Shown: positions 13,430 through 27,250 of the stretch, in pieces
Layout of the letters: each line of letters begins with the position of its first letter
Position numbering within the stretch: the first letter of the stretch is position 1
Assembly: GCF_000003605.2 (NCBI RefSeq)
Contig: NW_003113140.1
Location: forward strand, 1-38,674
Length of the DNA stretch: 38,674 bases
From: Saccoglossus kowalevskii
Taxonomy: Eukaryota > Hemichordata > Enteropneusta > Harrimaniidae
Direction: 5' to 3'
Notes under the pieces: generated by a model
Databases searched by the model: none
The model's input: only the letters and a program-made list of their open reading frames with translations
Told to the model about the DNA's origin: nothing
Program-made: the position numbers and the translations under genes

Positions 13430-13640
13430 ATCCAGTGATACATACTTTAGGTATGTTGGCTATAGCTATCCAGTGATACATACTTTAGGTATGTTGGCTA
13501 TAGCTATCCAGTGATACATACTTTAGGTAGGTTGGCTATAGCTATCCAGTGATACATACTTTAGGTGTGTTGGTTATAGCTATCCAGTGATACATACTTT
13601 AGGTATGTTGGCTATAGCTATCCAGTGATACATACTTTAG
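13430..13640 (+). repeat. Higher-order repeat block D, copy 1 (GTGTGTTGGTTATAG marker)
   Basis: The combined variant GTGTGTTGGTTATAG at about 13566 is preceded by the unit order GTATGT, GTATGT, GTAGGT and followed by GTATGT. The same marker with the same neighbours occurs at about 19738. Confidence 0.6.
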
Positions 13641-14791
13641 GTAGGTTGGCTATAGCTATCCAGTGATACATACTTTAGGTATGTTGGCTATAGCTATCCA
13701 GTGATACATACTTTAGGTAGGTTGGCTATAGCTATCCAGTGATACATACTTTAGGTATGTTGGCTATAGCTATCCAGTGATACATACTTTAGGTATGTTG
13801 GCTATAGCTATCCAGTGATACATACTTTAGGTATGTTGGCTATAGCTATCCAGTGATACATACTTTAGGTAGGTTGGCTATAGCTATCCAGTGATACATA
13901 CTTTAGGTATGTTGGCTATAGCTATCCAGTGATACATACTTTAGGTAGGTTGGCTATAGCTATCCAGTGATACATACTTTAGGTAGGTTGGCTATAGCTA
14001 TCCAGTGATACATACTTTAGGTATGTTGGCTATAGCTATCCAGTGATACATACTTTAGGTAGGTTGGCTATAGCTATCCAGTGATACATACTTTAGGTAT
14101 GTTGGCTATAGCTATCCAGTGATACATACTTTAGGTATGTTGGCTATAGCTATCCAGTGATACATACTTTAGGTAGGTTGGCTATAGCTATCCAGTGATA
14201 CATACTTTAGGTAGGTTGGCTATAGCTATCCAGTGATACATACATACTTTAGGTAGGTTGGCTATAGCTATCCAGTGATACATACTTTAGGTAGGTTGGC
14301 TATAGCTATCCAGTGATACATACTTTAGGTAGGTTGGCTATAGCTATCCAGTGATACATACTTTAGGTAGGTTTGGCTATAGCTATCCAGTGATACATAC
14401 TTTAGGTATGTTGGCTATAGCTATCCAGTGATACATACTTTAGGTAGGTTGGCTATAGCTATCCAGTGATACATACTTTAGGTAGGTTGGCTATAGCTAT
14501 CCAGTGATACATACTTTAGGTATGTTGGCTATAGCTATCCAGTGATACATACTTTAGGTAGGTTGGCTATAGCTATCCAGTGATACATACTTTAGGTAGG
14601 TTGGCTATAGCTATCCAGTGATACATACTTTAGGTAGGTTGGCTATAGCTATCCAGTAATACATACTTTAGGTATGTTGGCTATAGCTATCCAGTGATAC
14701 ATACTTTAGGTATGTTGGCTATAGCTATCCAGTGATACATACTTTAGGTATGTTGGCTATAGCTATCCAGTGATACATACTTTAGGTAGGT

Positions 14792-15205
14792 TGGCTATAG
14801 TTATCCAATGATACATACTTTAGGTAGGTTGGCTATAGCTATTCAGTGATACATACTTTAGGTAGGTTGGCTATAGCTATCCAATGATACATACTTTAGG
14901 TAGGTTGGCTATAGCTATCCAGTGATACATACTTTAGGTAGGTTGGCTATAGTTATCCAGTGATACATACTTTAGATAGGTTGGCTATAGCTATCCAGTG
15001 ATACATACTTTAGGTAGGTTGGCTATAGTTATCCAGTGATACATACTTTAGGTATGTTGGCTATAGCTATCCATTGATACATACTTTAGGTAGGTTGGCT
15101 ATAGCTATCCAGTGATACATATTTTAGGTAGGTTGGCTATAGTTATCCAGTGATACATACTTTAGATAGGTTGGCTATAGCTATTTAGTGATACATACTT
15201 TAGGT
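14792..15205 (+). repeat. Higher-order repeat block A, copy 2, extended upstream
   Basis: From 14945 the order of variants matches block A at 9590, with ATTTAG in place of ATCTAG and one CATATTTTAG unit. The preceding units (TAGTTATCCAATG, CTATTCAGTG, CCAATGAT) match those at about 27965-28080, so this copy and the 28 kb region share a longer ancestral block. Confidence 0.75.
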
Positions 15206-15261
15206 AGGTTGGCTATAGCTATCCAGTGATACATACTTTAGGTAGGTTGGCTATAGCTATC

Positions 15262-15365
15262 CAGTGATATACATACTTTAGGTAGGTTGGCTATAGCTAT
15301 CCAGTGATATACATACTTTAGGTAGGTTGGCTATAGCTGTCCAGTGATATACATACTTTAGGTAG
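15262..15365 (+). repeat. Three consecutive 40-bp units with GATATACATAC
   Basis: An extra TA gives 40-bp units at three successive positions (about 15268, 15308 and 15348). Single 40-bp units of this type also occur near 2050, 2240, 9260, 9415, 9875, 12030 and 35560. Three in a row indicate local duplication of a slipped unit. Confidence 0.8.
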
Positions 15366-16739
15366 GTTGGCTATAGCTATCCAGTGATACATACTTTAGG
15401 TATGTTGGCTATAGCTATCCAGTGATACATACTTTAGGTATGTTGGCTATAGCTATCCAGTGATGCATACTTTAGGTAGGTTGGCTATAGCTATCCAGTG
15501 ATACATACTTTAGGTATGTTGGCTATAGCTATCCAGTGATACATACTTTAGGTAGGTTGGCTATAGCTATCCAGTGATACATACTTTAGGTTTGTTGGCT
15601 ATAGCTATCCAGTGATGCATACTTTAGGTAGGTTGGCTATAGCTATCCAGTGATACATACTTTAGGTATGTTGGCTATAGCTATCCAGTGATACATACTA
15701 TAGGTAGGTAGGCTATAGCTATCCAGTGATACATACTTTAGGTAGGTTGGCTATTGCTATCCAGTGATACATACTTTAGGTATGTTGGCTATAGCTATCC
15801 AGTGATACATACTTTAGATATGTTGGCTATAGGTATCCAGTGATACATACTTTAGGTATGTTGGCTATAGCTATCCAGTAATACATACTTTAGGTATGTT
15901 GGCTATAGCTATCCAGTGATGCATACTTTAGGTAGGTTGGCTATAGCTATCCAGTGATACATACTTTAGGTATGTTGGCTATAGCTATCCAGTGATACAT
16001 ACTTTAGGTAGGTTGGCTATAGCTATCCAGTGATACATACTTTAGGTAGGTTGGCTATAGTTATCCAGTGATACATACTTTAGGTAGGTTGGCTATAGCT
16101 ATCCAGTGATACATACTTTAGGTATGTTGGCTATAGCTATCCAGTGATACATACTTTAGGTATGTTGGCTATAGCTATCCAGTGATACATACTTTAGGTA
16201 GGTTGGCTATAGTTATCCAGTGATACATACTTTAGGTAGGTTGGCTATAGCTATCCAATGATACATACTTTTAGGTATGTTGGCTATAGCTATCCAGTGA
16301 TACATATTTTAGGCAGGTTGGCTATAGCTGTCCAGTGATACATACTTTAGGTAGGTTGGCTATAGCTATCCAGTGATACATACTTTAGGTAGGTTGGCTA
16401 TAGTTATCCAGTGATACATACTTTATATAGGTTGGCTATAGCTATCCAGTGATACATACTTTAGGTTTGTTGGTTATAGCTATCCAGTGATACATACTTT
16501 AGGTATGTTAGCTATAGCTATCCAGTGATACATACTTCAGGTAGGTTGGCTATAGCTATCCAGTGATACATACTTTAGGTAGGTTGGCTATAGCTATCCA
16601 GTGATACATACTTTAGGTAGATTGGCTATAGCTATCCAGTGATACATACTTTAGGTATGTTGGCTCTAGCTATCCAGTGATACATACTATAGGTATGTTG
16701 GCTATAGCTATCCAGTGATACATACTTTAGGTATGTTGG

Positions 16740-17330
16740 CTATAGCTATCCAGTGATACATACATTAGGTATGTTGGCTATAGCTATCCAGTGATACATA
16801 CTTTAGGTATATTGGCTATAGCTATCCAGTGATACATACTGTAGGTAGGTTGGCTATAGCTATCCAGTGATACATACTTTAGGTATGTTGGCTATAGCTA
16901 TCCAGTGATACATACCTTAGGTATGTTGGCTATAGCTATCCAGTGATACATACTTTAGGTAGGTTGGCTATAGCTATCCAGTGATACATACTTTAGGTAG
17001 GTTTGGCTATAGCTATCCAGTGATACATACTTTAGGTAGGTTGGCTATAGCTATCCAGTGATACATACTTTAGGTATGTTGGCTATAGCTATCCAGTGAT
17101 ACATACTTTAGGTATGTTGGCTATAGCTATCCAGTGATACATACTTTAGGTATGTTGGCTATAGCTATCCAGTGATACATACATTAGGTATGTTGGCTAT
17201 AGCTATCCAGTGATACATACTTTAGGTATGTTGGCTATAGCTATCCAGTGATACATACTGTAGGTAGGTTGGCTATAGCTATCCAGTGATACATACTTTA
17301 GGTATGTTGGCTATAGCTATCCAGTGATAC
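16740..17330 (+). repeat. Duplicated segment of about 11 units marked by ACATTAGG and ACTGTAGG
   Basis: The pair ATACATTAGG (about 16762) and ATACTGTAGG (about 16838) recurs at about 17181 and 17257. That is 419 bp away: 11 units plus one extra T near 17005. ACTGTAGG variants continue to about 17760 and reappear at 22685-23570. Confidence 0.65.
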
Positions 17331-18239
17331 ATACTTTAGGTATGTTGGCTATAGCTATCCAGTGATACATACTTTAGGTATATTGGCTATAGCTATCCAG
17401 TGATACATACTGTAGGTATGTTGGCTATAGCTATCCAGTGATACATACTGTAGGTAGGTTGGCTATAGCTATCCAGTGATACATACTTTAGGTATGTAGG
17501 CTATAGTTATCCAGTGATACATACTTTAGGTGGGTTGGCTATAGCTATCCAGTGATACATACTTTAGGTATATTGGCTATAGCTATCCAGTGATACATAC
17601 TTTAGGTATGTTGGCTATAGCTATCCAGTGATACATACTTTAGGTATGTTGGCTATAGCTATCCAGTGATACATACTTTAGGTATGTTGGCTATAGCTAT
17701 CCAGTGATACATACTGTAGGTAGGTTGGCTATAGCTATCCAGTGATACATACTGTAGGTATGTTGGCTATAGCTATCCAGTGATACATACTTTAGGTATG
17801 TTGGCTATAGCTATCCAGTGATACATACTTTAGGTATGTTGGCTATAGCTATCCAGTGATACATACTTTAGGTAGGTTGGCTATAGCTATCCAGTGATAC
17901 ATACTTTAGGTAGGTTGGCTATAGCTATCCAGTGATACATACTTTAGGTAGGTTGGCTATAGCTATCCAGTGATACATACTTTAGGTAGGTTGGCTATAG
18001 CTATCCAGTGATACATACTTTAGGTAGGTTGGTTATAGCTATCCAGTGATACATACTTTAGGTATGTTGGCTATAGCTATCCAGTGATACATACTTTAGG
18101 TACATTGGCTATAGCTATCCAGTGATACATACTTTAAGTATGTTGGCTATAGCTATCCAGTGATATATACTTTATGTATGTTGGCTATAGCTATCCAGTG
18201 ATACATACTTTATGTAGGTTGGCTATAGCTATCCAGTGA

Positions 18240-18490
18240 TACATACTTTACGTACGTTGGCTATAGCTATCCAATGATACGTACTTTATATAGGTTGGCT
18301 ATAGCTATCCAGTGATACGTACTTTATGTAGATTGGCTATAGCTATCCAGTGATACATACTTAAGGTACGTTGGCTATACCTATCCAGTGATACATACTT
18401 TAATGTATGTTGGCTATATGCTATCCCTCGATACATACTCTTAGGTATGTTGGCTATAGGTATCCAACTAGACCTACTTTACGTATGTTG
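18240..18490 (+). repeat. Degenerate patch within the 38-bp array
   Basis: Six or so consecutive units are unusually diverged: TTTACGTACG, GATACGTACTTTATATAGG, CTTAAGGTACG, CTATACCTATCC, TTTAATGTATG, ATATGCTATCCCTCG and ATCCAACTAGACC. Both flanks return to consensus. This is either an older island or an assembly consensus weakness. Confidence 0.6.
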
Positions 18491-19549
18491 GCTATAGCTA
18501 TCCAGTGATACATACTTTAGGTAGGTTGGCTATAGCTATCCAGTGATACATACTTTAGGTAGGTTGGCTATAGCTATCCAGTGATACATACTTTAGGGAT
18601 GTTGGCTATAGCTATCCAGTGATACATACTTTAGGTATGTTGGCTATAGCTATCCAGTGATACATACTTTAGGTATGTTGGCTATAGCTATCCAGTGATA
18701 CATACTTTAGGTAGGTTGGCTATAGCTCCCCAGTGATACATACTTTAGGTATGTTGGCTATAGCTATCCAGTTATACATGCTTTAGGTAGGTTGGCTATA
18801 GCTATCCAGTGATACATACTTTAGGTAGGTTGGCTATAGCTCCCCAGTGATACATACTTTAGGTAGGTTGTCTATAGCTATCCAGTGATACATACTTTAG
18901 GTATGTTAGCTATAGCTATCCAGTGATACATACTTTAGATAGGTTGGCTATAGCTATCCAGTGATACATACTTTAGGTAGGTTGGCTATAGCTATCCAGT
19001 GATACATATTTTAGGTAGGTTGGCTATAGCTATCCAGTGATACATACTTTAGGTATGTTGGCTATAGCTATCCAGTGATACATACTTTAGGTAGGTTGGC
19101 TATAGCTATCCAGTGATACATACTTTAGGTAGGTTGGCTATAGCTATCCAGTGATACATACTTTAGGTAGGTTGGCTATAGCTATCCAGTGATACATACT
19201 TTAGGTAGGTTGGCTATAGCTATCCAGTGATACATACTTTAGGTATGTTGGCTATAGCTATCCAGTGATACATACTTTAGGTAGGTTGGCTATAGCTATC
19301 CAGTGATACATACTTTAGGTAGGTTCGCTATAGCTATCCAGTGATACATACTTTAGGTATGTTGGCTATAGCTATCCAGTGATACATACTTTAGGTATGT
19401 TGGCTATAGCTATCCAGTGATACATACTTTAGGTATGTTGGCTATAGCTATCCAGTGATACATACTTTAGGTATGTTGGCTATAGCTATCCAGTGATACA
19501 TACTTTAGGTATGTTGGCTATAGCTATCCAGTGATACATACTTTAGGTA

Positions 19550-20480
19550 TGTTGGTTATAGCTATCCAGTGTTACATACTTTAGATAGGTTGGCTATAGC
19601 TATCCAGTGATACATACTTTAGGTATGTTGGCTATAGCTATCCAGTGATACATACTTTAGGTATGTTGGCTATAGCTATCCAGTGATACATACTTTAGGT
19701 AGGTTGGCTATAGCTATCCAGTGATACATACTTTAGGTGTGTTGGTTATAGCTATCCAGTGATACATACTTTAGGTATGTTGGCTATAGCTATCCAGTGA
19801 TACATACTTTAGGTAGGTTGGCTATAGCTATCCAGTGATACATACTTTAGGTATGTTGGCTATAGCTATCCAGTGATACATACTTTAGGTATGTTGGCTA
19901 TAGCTATCCAGTGATACATACTTTAGGTATGTTGGTTATAGCTATCCAGTGATACATACTTTAGGTATGTTGGCTATAGCTATCCAGTGATACATACTTT
20001 AGGTATGTTGGTTATAGCTATCCAGTGTTACATACTTTAGATAGGTTGGCTATAGCTATCCAGTGATACATACTTTAGGTATGTTGGTTATAGCTATCCA
20101 GTGATACATACTTTAGGTATGTTGGCTATAGCTATCCAGTGATACATACTTTAGGTAGGTTGGCTATAGCTATCCAGTGATACATACTTTAGGTATGTTG
20201 GTTATAGCTATCCAGTGATACATACTTTAGGTATGTTGGCTATAGCTATCCAGTGATACATACTTTAGGTAGGTTGGCTATAGCTATCCAGTGATACATA
20301 CTTTAGGTAGGTTGGCTATAGCTATCCAGTGATACATACTTTAGGTAGGTTGGCTATAGCTATCCAGTGATACATACTTTAGGTAGGTTGGCTATAGCTA
20401 TCCAGTGATACATACTTTAGGTATGTTGGCTATAGCTATCCAGTGATACATACTTTAGGTATGTTGGTTATAGCTATCCA
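19550..20480 (+). repeat. Array sub-block rich in GGTTATAG units
   Basis: The C-to-T variant giving GTTGGTTATAG, uncommon elsewhere, recurs at least seven times in this stretch. It is sometimes coupled to CCAGTGTTAC followed by GATAGG (about 19570, 20030 and again near 20670). This is consistent with short-range spreading of a block. Confidence 0.6.
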
Positions 20481-21054
20481 GTGATACATACTTTAGGTAT
20501 GTTGGCTATAGCTATCCAGTGATGCATACTTTAGGTATGTTGGCTATAGCTATCCAGTGATACATACTTTAGGTAGGTTGGCTATAGCTATCCAGTGATA
20601 CATACTTTAGGTAGGTTGGCTATAGCTATCCAGTGATACATACTTTAGGTATGTTGGCTATAGCTATCCAGTGTTACATACTTTAGATAGGTTGGCTATA
20701 GCTATCCAGTGATACATACTTTAGGTATGTTGGCTATAGCTATCCAGTGATACATACTTTAGGTATGTTGGCTATAGCTATCCAGTGATACATACTTTAG
20801 GTAGGTTGGCTATAGCTATCCAGTGATACATACTTTAGGTAGGTTGGCTATAGCTATCCAGTGATACATACTTTAGGTAGGTTGGCTATAGCTATCCAGT
20901 GATACATACTTTAGGTAGGTTGGCTATAGCTATCCAGTGATACATACTTTAGGTAGGTTGGCTATAGCTATCCAGTGATACATACTTTAGGTATGTTGGC
21001 TATAGCTATCCAGTGATACATACTTTAGGTAGGTTGGCTATAGCTATCCAGTGA

Positions 21055-21444
21055 TTTCTCGATTTCTCGATTGGTGTAATGTCCCATTTATTATTTTCTT
21101 GAATTTCGAAGCCCCATACATCTGATCCATATAATAGTATTGGTCTTATACATGTTTTGAATAGGTGTAACATTGTTTTGCAGTCAGTTTCTTTTGGCAC
21201 AGAAGTCATCATTGCATATAAAGCTCTTGTGGCTTTGTCTGCCAAATTATTTCTTGTGTCGCTGAATTTACCATTCGACTGTAATGATACCCCTAGGTAG
21301 TTGTATGAAAATACACAACTAATATTTTGACCTTGATATGTAAATTTTTCAGTATTTCTCAAGTATCCTCTTTAAAATATTACAATTTTACTTTTTGACA
21401 TATTCACTTGGAGTTTCCAATTTTGGCAATATTTCTCCATATAT
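21055..21444 (-). pseudogene. Reverse-transcriptase fragment, copy 3 (390 bp)
   Basis: This is the same antisense fragment with the same junctions as the copy at 6691. It differs mainly by T for G at its right edge (21444). The array resumes with CTATAG and a CCATTGAT unit. The GACACACAC unit follows at 21498, exactly 54 bp past the fragment end, as for copies 2, 5, 6 and 7. The left flank lacks the TAGTTATCC unit seen beside copies 1, 2, 4, 6 and 7. Confidence 0.85.
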
Positions 21445-21544
21445 CTATAGCTATCCATTGATACATACTTTAGGTATGTTGGCTATAGTTATCCAGTGAC
21501 ACACACTTTAGGTATGTTGGCTCTAGCTATCCAGTGATACATAC

Positions 21545-22610
21545 TTTAGGTAGGTTGGCTATAGCTATCCAGTGATACATACTTTAGGTAGGTTGGCTAT
21601 AGCTATCCAGTGATACATACTTTAGGTAGGTTGGCTATAGCTATCCAGTGATACATACTTTAGGTAGGTTGGCTATAGCTATCCAGTGATACATACTTTA
21701 GGTAGGGTGGCTATAGCTATCCAGTGATACATACTTTAGGTAGGTTGGCTATAGCTATCCAGTGATACATACTTTAGGTAGGTTGGCTATAGCTATCCAG
21801 TGATACATATTTTAGGTAGGTTGGCTATAGCTATCCAGTGATACATACTTTAGGTATGTTGGCTATAGCTATCCAGTGATACATACTTTAGGTAGGTTGG
21901 CTATAGCTATCCAGTGATACATACTTTAGGTAGGTTGGCTATAGCTATCCAGTGATACATACTTTAGGTAGGTTGGCTATAGCTATCCAGTGATACATAC
22001 TTTAGGTAGGTTGGCTATAGCTATCCAGTGATACATACTTTAGGTAGGTTGGCTATAGCTATCCAGTGATACATACTTTAGGTAGGTTGGCTATAGCTAT
22101 CCAGTGATACATACTTTAGGTAGGTTGGCTATAGCTATCCAGTGATACATACTTTAGGTAGGTTGGCTATAGCTATCCTGTGATACATACTTTAGGTAGG
22201 TTGGCTATAGCTATCCAGTGATACATACTTTAGGTAGGTTGGCTATAGCTATCCAGTGATACATACTTTAGGTAGGTTGGCTATAGCTATCCAGTGATAC
22301 ATACTTTAGGTAGGTTGGCTATAGCTATCCAGTGATACATACTTTAGGTAGGTTGGCTATAGCTATCCAGTGATACATACTTTAGGTAGGTTGGCTATAG
22401 CTATCCAGTGATACATACTTTAGGTAGGTTGGCTATAGCTATCCAGTGATACATACTTTAGATAGGTTGGCTATAGCTATCCAGTGATACATACTTTAGG
22501 TAGGTTGGCTATAGCTATCCAGTGATACATACTTTAGGTAGGTTGGCTATAGCTATCCAGTGATACATACTTTAGGTAGGTTGGCTATAGCTATCCAGTG
22601 ATACATACTT
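21545..22610 (+). repeat. Highly homogeneous stretch of the array, mainly GTAGGT units
   Basis: Nearly every one of about 28 units is the consensus beginning GTAGGT with CAGTGATAC. Only a handful of single-base variants occur (GTAGGG, CATATTTTAG, one GTATGT, one CCTGTG, one GATAGG). This is the most uniform part of the array and probably its most recently expanded part. Confidence 0.65.
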
Positions 22611-23275
22611 TATGTAGGTTGGCTATAGCTATCCAGTGATACATACTTTAGGTATGTTGGCTATAGCTATCCAGTGATACATACTGTAGGTAGGTTGGCT
22701 ATAGCTATCCAGTGATGCATACATTAGGTAGGTTGGCTATAGCTATCCAGTGATACATACTGTAGGTAGGTTGGCTATAGCTATCCAGTGATACATACTT
22801 TAGATAGGTTGGCTATAGCTATCCAGTGATACATACTTTAGGTAGGTTGGCTATAGCTATCCAGTGATACATACTTTAGGTAGGTTGGCTATAGCTATCC
22901 AGTGATACATACTTTAGGTAGGTTGGCTATAGCTATCCAGTGATACATACTTTAGGTAGGTTGGCTATAGCTATCCAGTGATACATACTTTAGATAGGTT
23001 GGCTATAGCTATCCAGTGATACATACTTTAGGTAGGTTGGCTATAGCTATCCAGTGATACATACTTTAGGTAGGTTGGCTATAGCTATCCAGTGATACAT
23101 ACTTTAGGTAGGTTGGCTATAGCTATCCAGTGATACATACTTTAGGTAGGTTGGCTATAGCTATCCAGTGATACATACTTTATGTAGGTTGGCTATAGCT
23201 ATCCAGTGATACATACTTTAGGTATGTTGGCTATAGCTATCCAGTGATACATACTGTAGGTAGGTTGGCTATAGC
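22600..23275 (+). repeat. Tandem duplication with 570-bp offset (15 units)
   Basis: The sequence TTTATGTAGG, then a GTATGT unit, then ACTGTAGGTAGG occurs at about 22609 and again exactly 570 bp (15 x 38) later at about 23179. GATAGG markers at 22803 and 22993 are themselves 190 bp (5 units) apart. Confidence 0.65.
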
Positions 23276-24494
23276 TATCCAGTGATACATACTTTAGGTA
23301 GGTTGTCTATAGCTATCCAGTGATACATACTTTAGGTATGTTGGCTATAGCTATCCAGTGATACATACTTTAGGTAGGTTGGCTATAGCTATTCAGTGAT
23401 ACATACTTTAGGTAGGTTGGCTATAGCTATCCAGTGATACATACATTAGTTATGTTGGCTATAGCTATCCAGTGATACATACTTTAGGTATGTTGGCTAT
23501 AGCTATCCAGTGATACATACTTTAGGTATGTTGGCTATAGCTATCCAGTGATACATACTGTAGGTAGGTTGGCTATAGCTATCCAGTGATACATACTTTA
23601 GGTATGTTGGCTATAGCTATCCAGTGATACATACTTTAGGTATGTTGGCTATAGCTATCCAGTGATACATACTTTAGGTAGGTTGGCTATAGCTATCCAG
23701 TGATACATACTTTAGGTAGGTTGGCTATAGCTATCCAGTGATACATACTTTAGGTAGGTTGGCTATAGCTATCCAGTGATACATACTTTAGGTATGTTGG
23801 CTATAGCTATCCAGTGATACATACTTTAGGTAGGTTGGCTATAGCTATCCAGTGATACATACTTTAGGTATGTTGGCTATAGCTATCCAGTGATACATAC
23901 TTTAGGTAGGTTGGCTATAGCTATCCAGTGATACATACTTTAGGTAGGTTGGCTATAGCTATCCAGTGATACATACTTTAGGTATGTTGGCTATAGCTAT
24001 CCAGTGATACATATTTTAGATAAGTTGGCTATAGGTATCCAGTGATACATACTTTAGGTATGTTGGCTATAGCTATCCAGTAATACATACTTTAGGTATG
24101 TTGGCTATAGCTATCCAGTGATACATACTTTAGGTATGTTGGGCTATAGCTATCCAGTGATACATACTTTAGGTAGGTTGGGCTATAGCTATCCAGTGAT
24201 ACATACTTTAGGTAGGTTGGCTATAGCTATCCAGTGATACATACATTAGGTAGGTTGGCTATAGCTATCCAGTGATACATACTTTAGGTATGTTGGTTAT
24301 AGCTATCCAGTGATACATACTTTAGGTAGGTTGGCTATAGCTATCCAGTGATACATACTTTAGGTATGTTGGCTATAGTTATCCAGTGATACATACTTTA
24401 GGTAGGTTGGCTATAGCTATCCAGTGATACATACTTTAGGTATGTTGGCTATAGCTATCCAGTGATACATACTTTAGGTAGGTTGGCTATAGTT

Positions 24495-24620
24495 ATCCAG
24501 TCATACATATTTTAGGCAGGTTGGCTATAGCTATCCTGTGATACATACTTTAGGTAGGTTGGCTATAGTTATCCAGTGATACATACTTTAGATAGGTTGG
24601 CTATAGCTATCCAGTGATAC
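24495..24620 (+). repeat. Higher-order repeat block C, copy 2
   Basis: The same CAGTCATAC, GGCAGG, CCTGTGAT, TAGTTATCC, GATAGG series as at 11681 and 35400. Here no reverse-transcriptase fragment lies in the 3 kb upstream, so either the fragment was lost or this block copied independently of it. Confidence 0.7.
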
Positions 24621-25491
24621 ATACTTTAGGTATGTTGGCTATAGCTATCCAGTGATACATACTTTAGGTAGGTTGGCTATAGCTATCCAGTGATACATAC
24701 TTTAGGTAGGTTGGCTATAGCTATCCAGTGATACATACTTTAGGTATGTTGGCTATAGCTATCCAGTGATACATACTTTAGGTAGGTTGGCTATAGCTAT
24801 CCAGTGATACATACTTTAGGTATGTTGGCTATAGCTATCCATTGATACATACTTTAGGTAGGTTGGCTATAGCTATCCAGTGATACATACTTTAGGTAGG
24901 TTGGCTCTAGCTATCCTGTGATACATACTGTAGATATGTTGGCTATAGCTATCCATTGATACATACTTTAGGTAGGTTGGCTATAGCTATCCATTGATAC
25001 ATACTTTAGGTATGTTGGCTATAGCTATCCATTGATACATACTTTAGGTAGGTTGGCTATAGCTATCCAGTGATACATACTTTAGGTAGGTTGGCTATAG
25101 CTATCCAGTGATACATACTTTAGGTAGGTTGGCTATAGCTATCCAGTGATACATACTTTAGGTATGTTGGCTATAGCTATCCAGTGATACATACTTTAGG
25201 TATGTTGGCTATAGCTATCCAGTGATACATACTTTAGGTAGGTTGGCTATAGCTATCCAGTGATACATACTTTAGGTAGGTTGGCTATAGCTATCCAGTG
25301 ATACATACTTTAGGTATGTTGGCTATAGCTATCCATTGATACATACTTTAGGTAGGTTGGCTATAGCTATCCAATGATACATACTTTAGGTATGTTGGCT
25401 ATAGTTATCCAGTGATACATACTTTAGGTATGTTGGCTATAGCTATCCAGTGATACATACTTTAGGTAGGTTGGCTATAGCTATCCAGTGA

Positions 25492-25881
25492 TTTCTCGAT
25501 TTCTCGATTGGTGTAATGTCCCATTTATTATTTTCTTGAATTTCGAAGCCCCATACATCTGATCCATATAATAGTATTGGTCTTATACATGTTTTGAATA
25601 GGTGTAACATTGTTTTGCAGTCAGTTTCTTTTGGCACAGAAGTCGTCATTGCATATAAAGCTCTTGTGGCTTTGTCTGCCAAATTATTTCTTGTGTCGCT
25701 GAATTTACCATTCGACTGTAATGATACCCCTAGGTAGTTGTATGAAAATACACAACTAATATTTTGACCTTGATATGTAAATTTTTCAGTATTTCTCAAG
25801 TATCCTCTTTAAAATATTACAATTTTACTTTTTGACATATTCACTTGGAGTTTCCAATTTTGGCAATATTTCTCCATATAG
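25492..25881 (-). pseudogene. Reverse-transcriptase fragment, copy 4 (390 bp)
   Basis: Identical in layout to the copy at 6691, with an A-to-G change at 25645 giving Met to Thr in the minus-strand frame. The left flank matches copies 6 and 7 (CCATTGAT, CCAATGAT, TAGTTATCC in successive units). The right flank lacks the GACACACAC unit and instead has CCATTGAT and ATCGAGTG units, so a recombination breakpoint lies at or near its right edge. Confidence 0.85.
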
Positions 25882-26734
25882 CTATAGCTATCCAGTGATA
25901 CATACTTTAGGTAGGTTGGCTATAGCTATCCATTGATACATACTTTAGGTAGGTTGGCTATAGCTATCGAGTGATACATACTTTAGGTAGGTTGGCTATA
26001 GCTATCGAGTGATACATACTTTAGGTATGTTGGCTATAGCTATCCAGTGATACATACTTTAGATAGGTTGGCTATAGCTATCCAGCGATACATATTTTAG
26101 ATAGGTTGGCTATAGCTATCCAGCGATACATACTTTAGGTAGGTTGGCTATAGCTATCCAGTGATACATACTTTAGATAGGTTGGCTATAGCTATCCAGT
26201 GATACATACTTTAGGTATGTTAGCTATAGCTATCCAGTGATACATACTTTAGGTAGGTTGGCTATAGCTATCCAGTGATACATACTTTAGGTATGTTGGC
26301 TATAGCTATCCAGTGATACATACTTTAGGTAGGTTGGCTATAGCTATCCAGTGATACATACTTTAGGTAGGTTGGCTATAGCTATCCAGTGATACATACT
26401 TTAGATAGGTTGGCTATAGCTATCCAGTGATACATACTTTAGGTATGTTGGCTATAGCTATCCAGTGATACATACTTTTAGGTAGGTTGGCTATAGCTAT
26501 CCAGTGATACATACTTTAGGTAGATTGGCTATAGCTATCCAGTGATACATACTTTAGGTATGTTGGCTATAGCTATCCAGTGATATATACTTTAGGTATG
26601 TTGGCTATAGCTATCCAGTGATACATACTTTAGGTAGGTTGGCTATAGCTATCCAGTGATACATACTTTAGGTAGGTTGGCTATAGCTATCCAGTGATAC
26701 ATACTTTAGATAGGTTGGCTATAGCTATCCAGTG

Positions 26735-26770
26735 ATACATACTTAGATAGGTGGTATAGTTATCCAGTGA
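26735..26770 (+). repeat. Short degenerate unit in the array
   Basis: One unit reads ACTTAGATAGGTGGTATAG, missing several bases relative to the consensus. The neighbouring units are intact. Confidence 0.5.
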
Positions 26771-27099
26771 TACATACTTTAGGTATGTTGGCTATAGATA
26801 TCCACTGATACATACTTTAGGTATGTTGGCTATAGCTATCCAGTGATACATACTTTAGGTAGGTTGGCTATAGCTATCCAGTGATACATACTTTAGGTAG
26901 GTTGGCTATAGCTATCCAGTGATACATACTTTAGGTATGTTGGCTATAGCTATCCAGTGATACATACTTTAGGTATGTTGGCTATAGCTATCCAGTGATA
27001 CATACTTTAGGTAGGTTGGCTATAGCTATTCAGTGATACATACTTTAGGTAGGTTGGCTATAGCTATCCAGTGATACATACTTTAGGTAGGTTGGCTAT

Positions 27100-27250
27100 A
27101 GCTATTCAGTGATACATACTTTAGGTAGGTTGCCTATAGTTATCCAGTGATACATACTTTAGATAGGTTGGCTATAGCTATCCAGTATTACATACTTTAG
27201 GTAGGTTGGCTATAGTTATCCAGTGATACATACTTTAGATAGGTTGGCTA
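27100..27250 (+). repeat. Higher-order repeat block B, copy 2
   Basis: The same order of variants (CTATTCAGTG, TAGTTATCC, GATAGG, CCAGTATTAC, TAGTTATCC, GATAGG) as at 10015-10165. One unit reads TTGCCTATAG in this copy. Confidence 0.7.
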
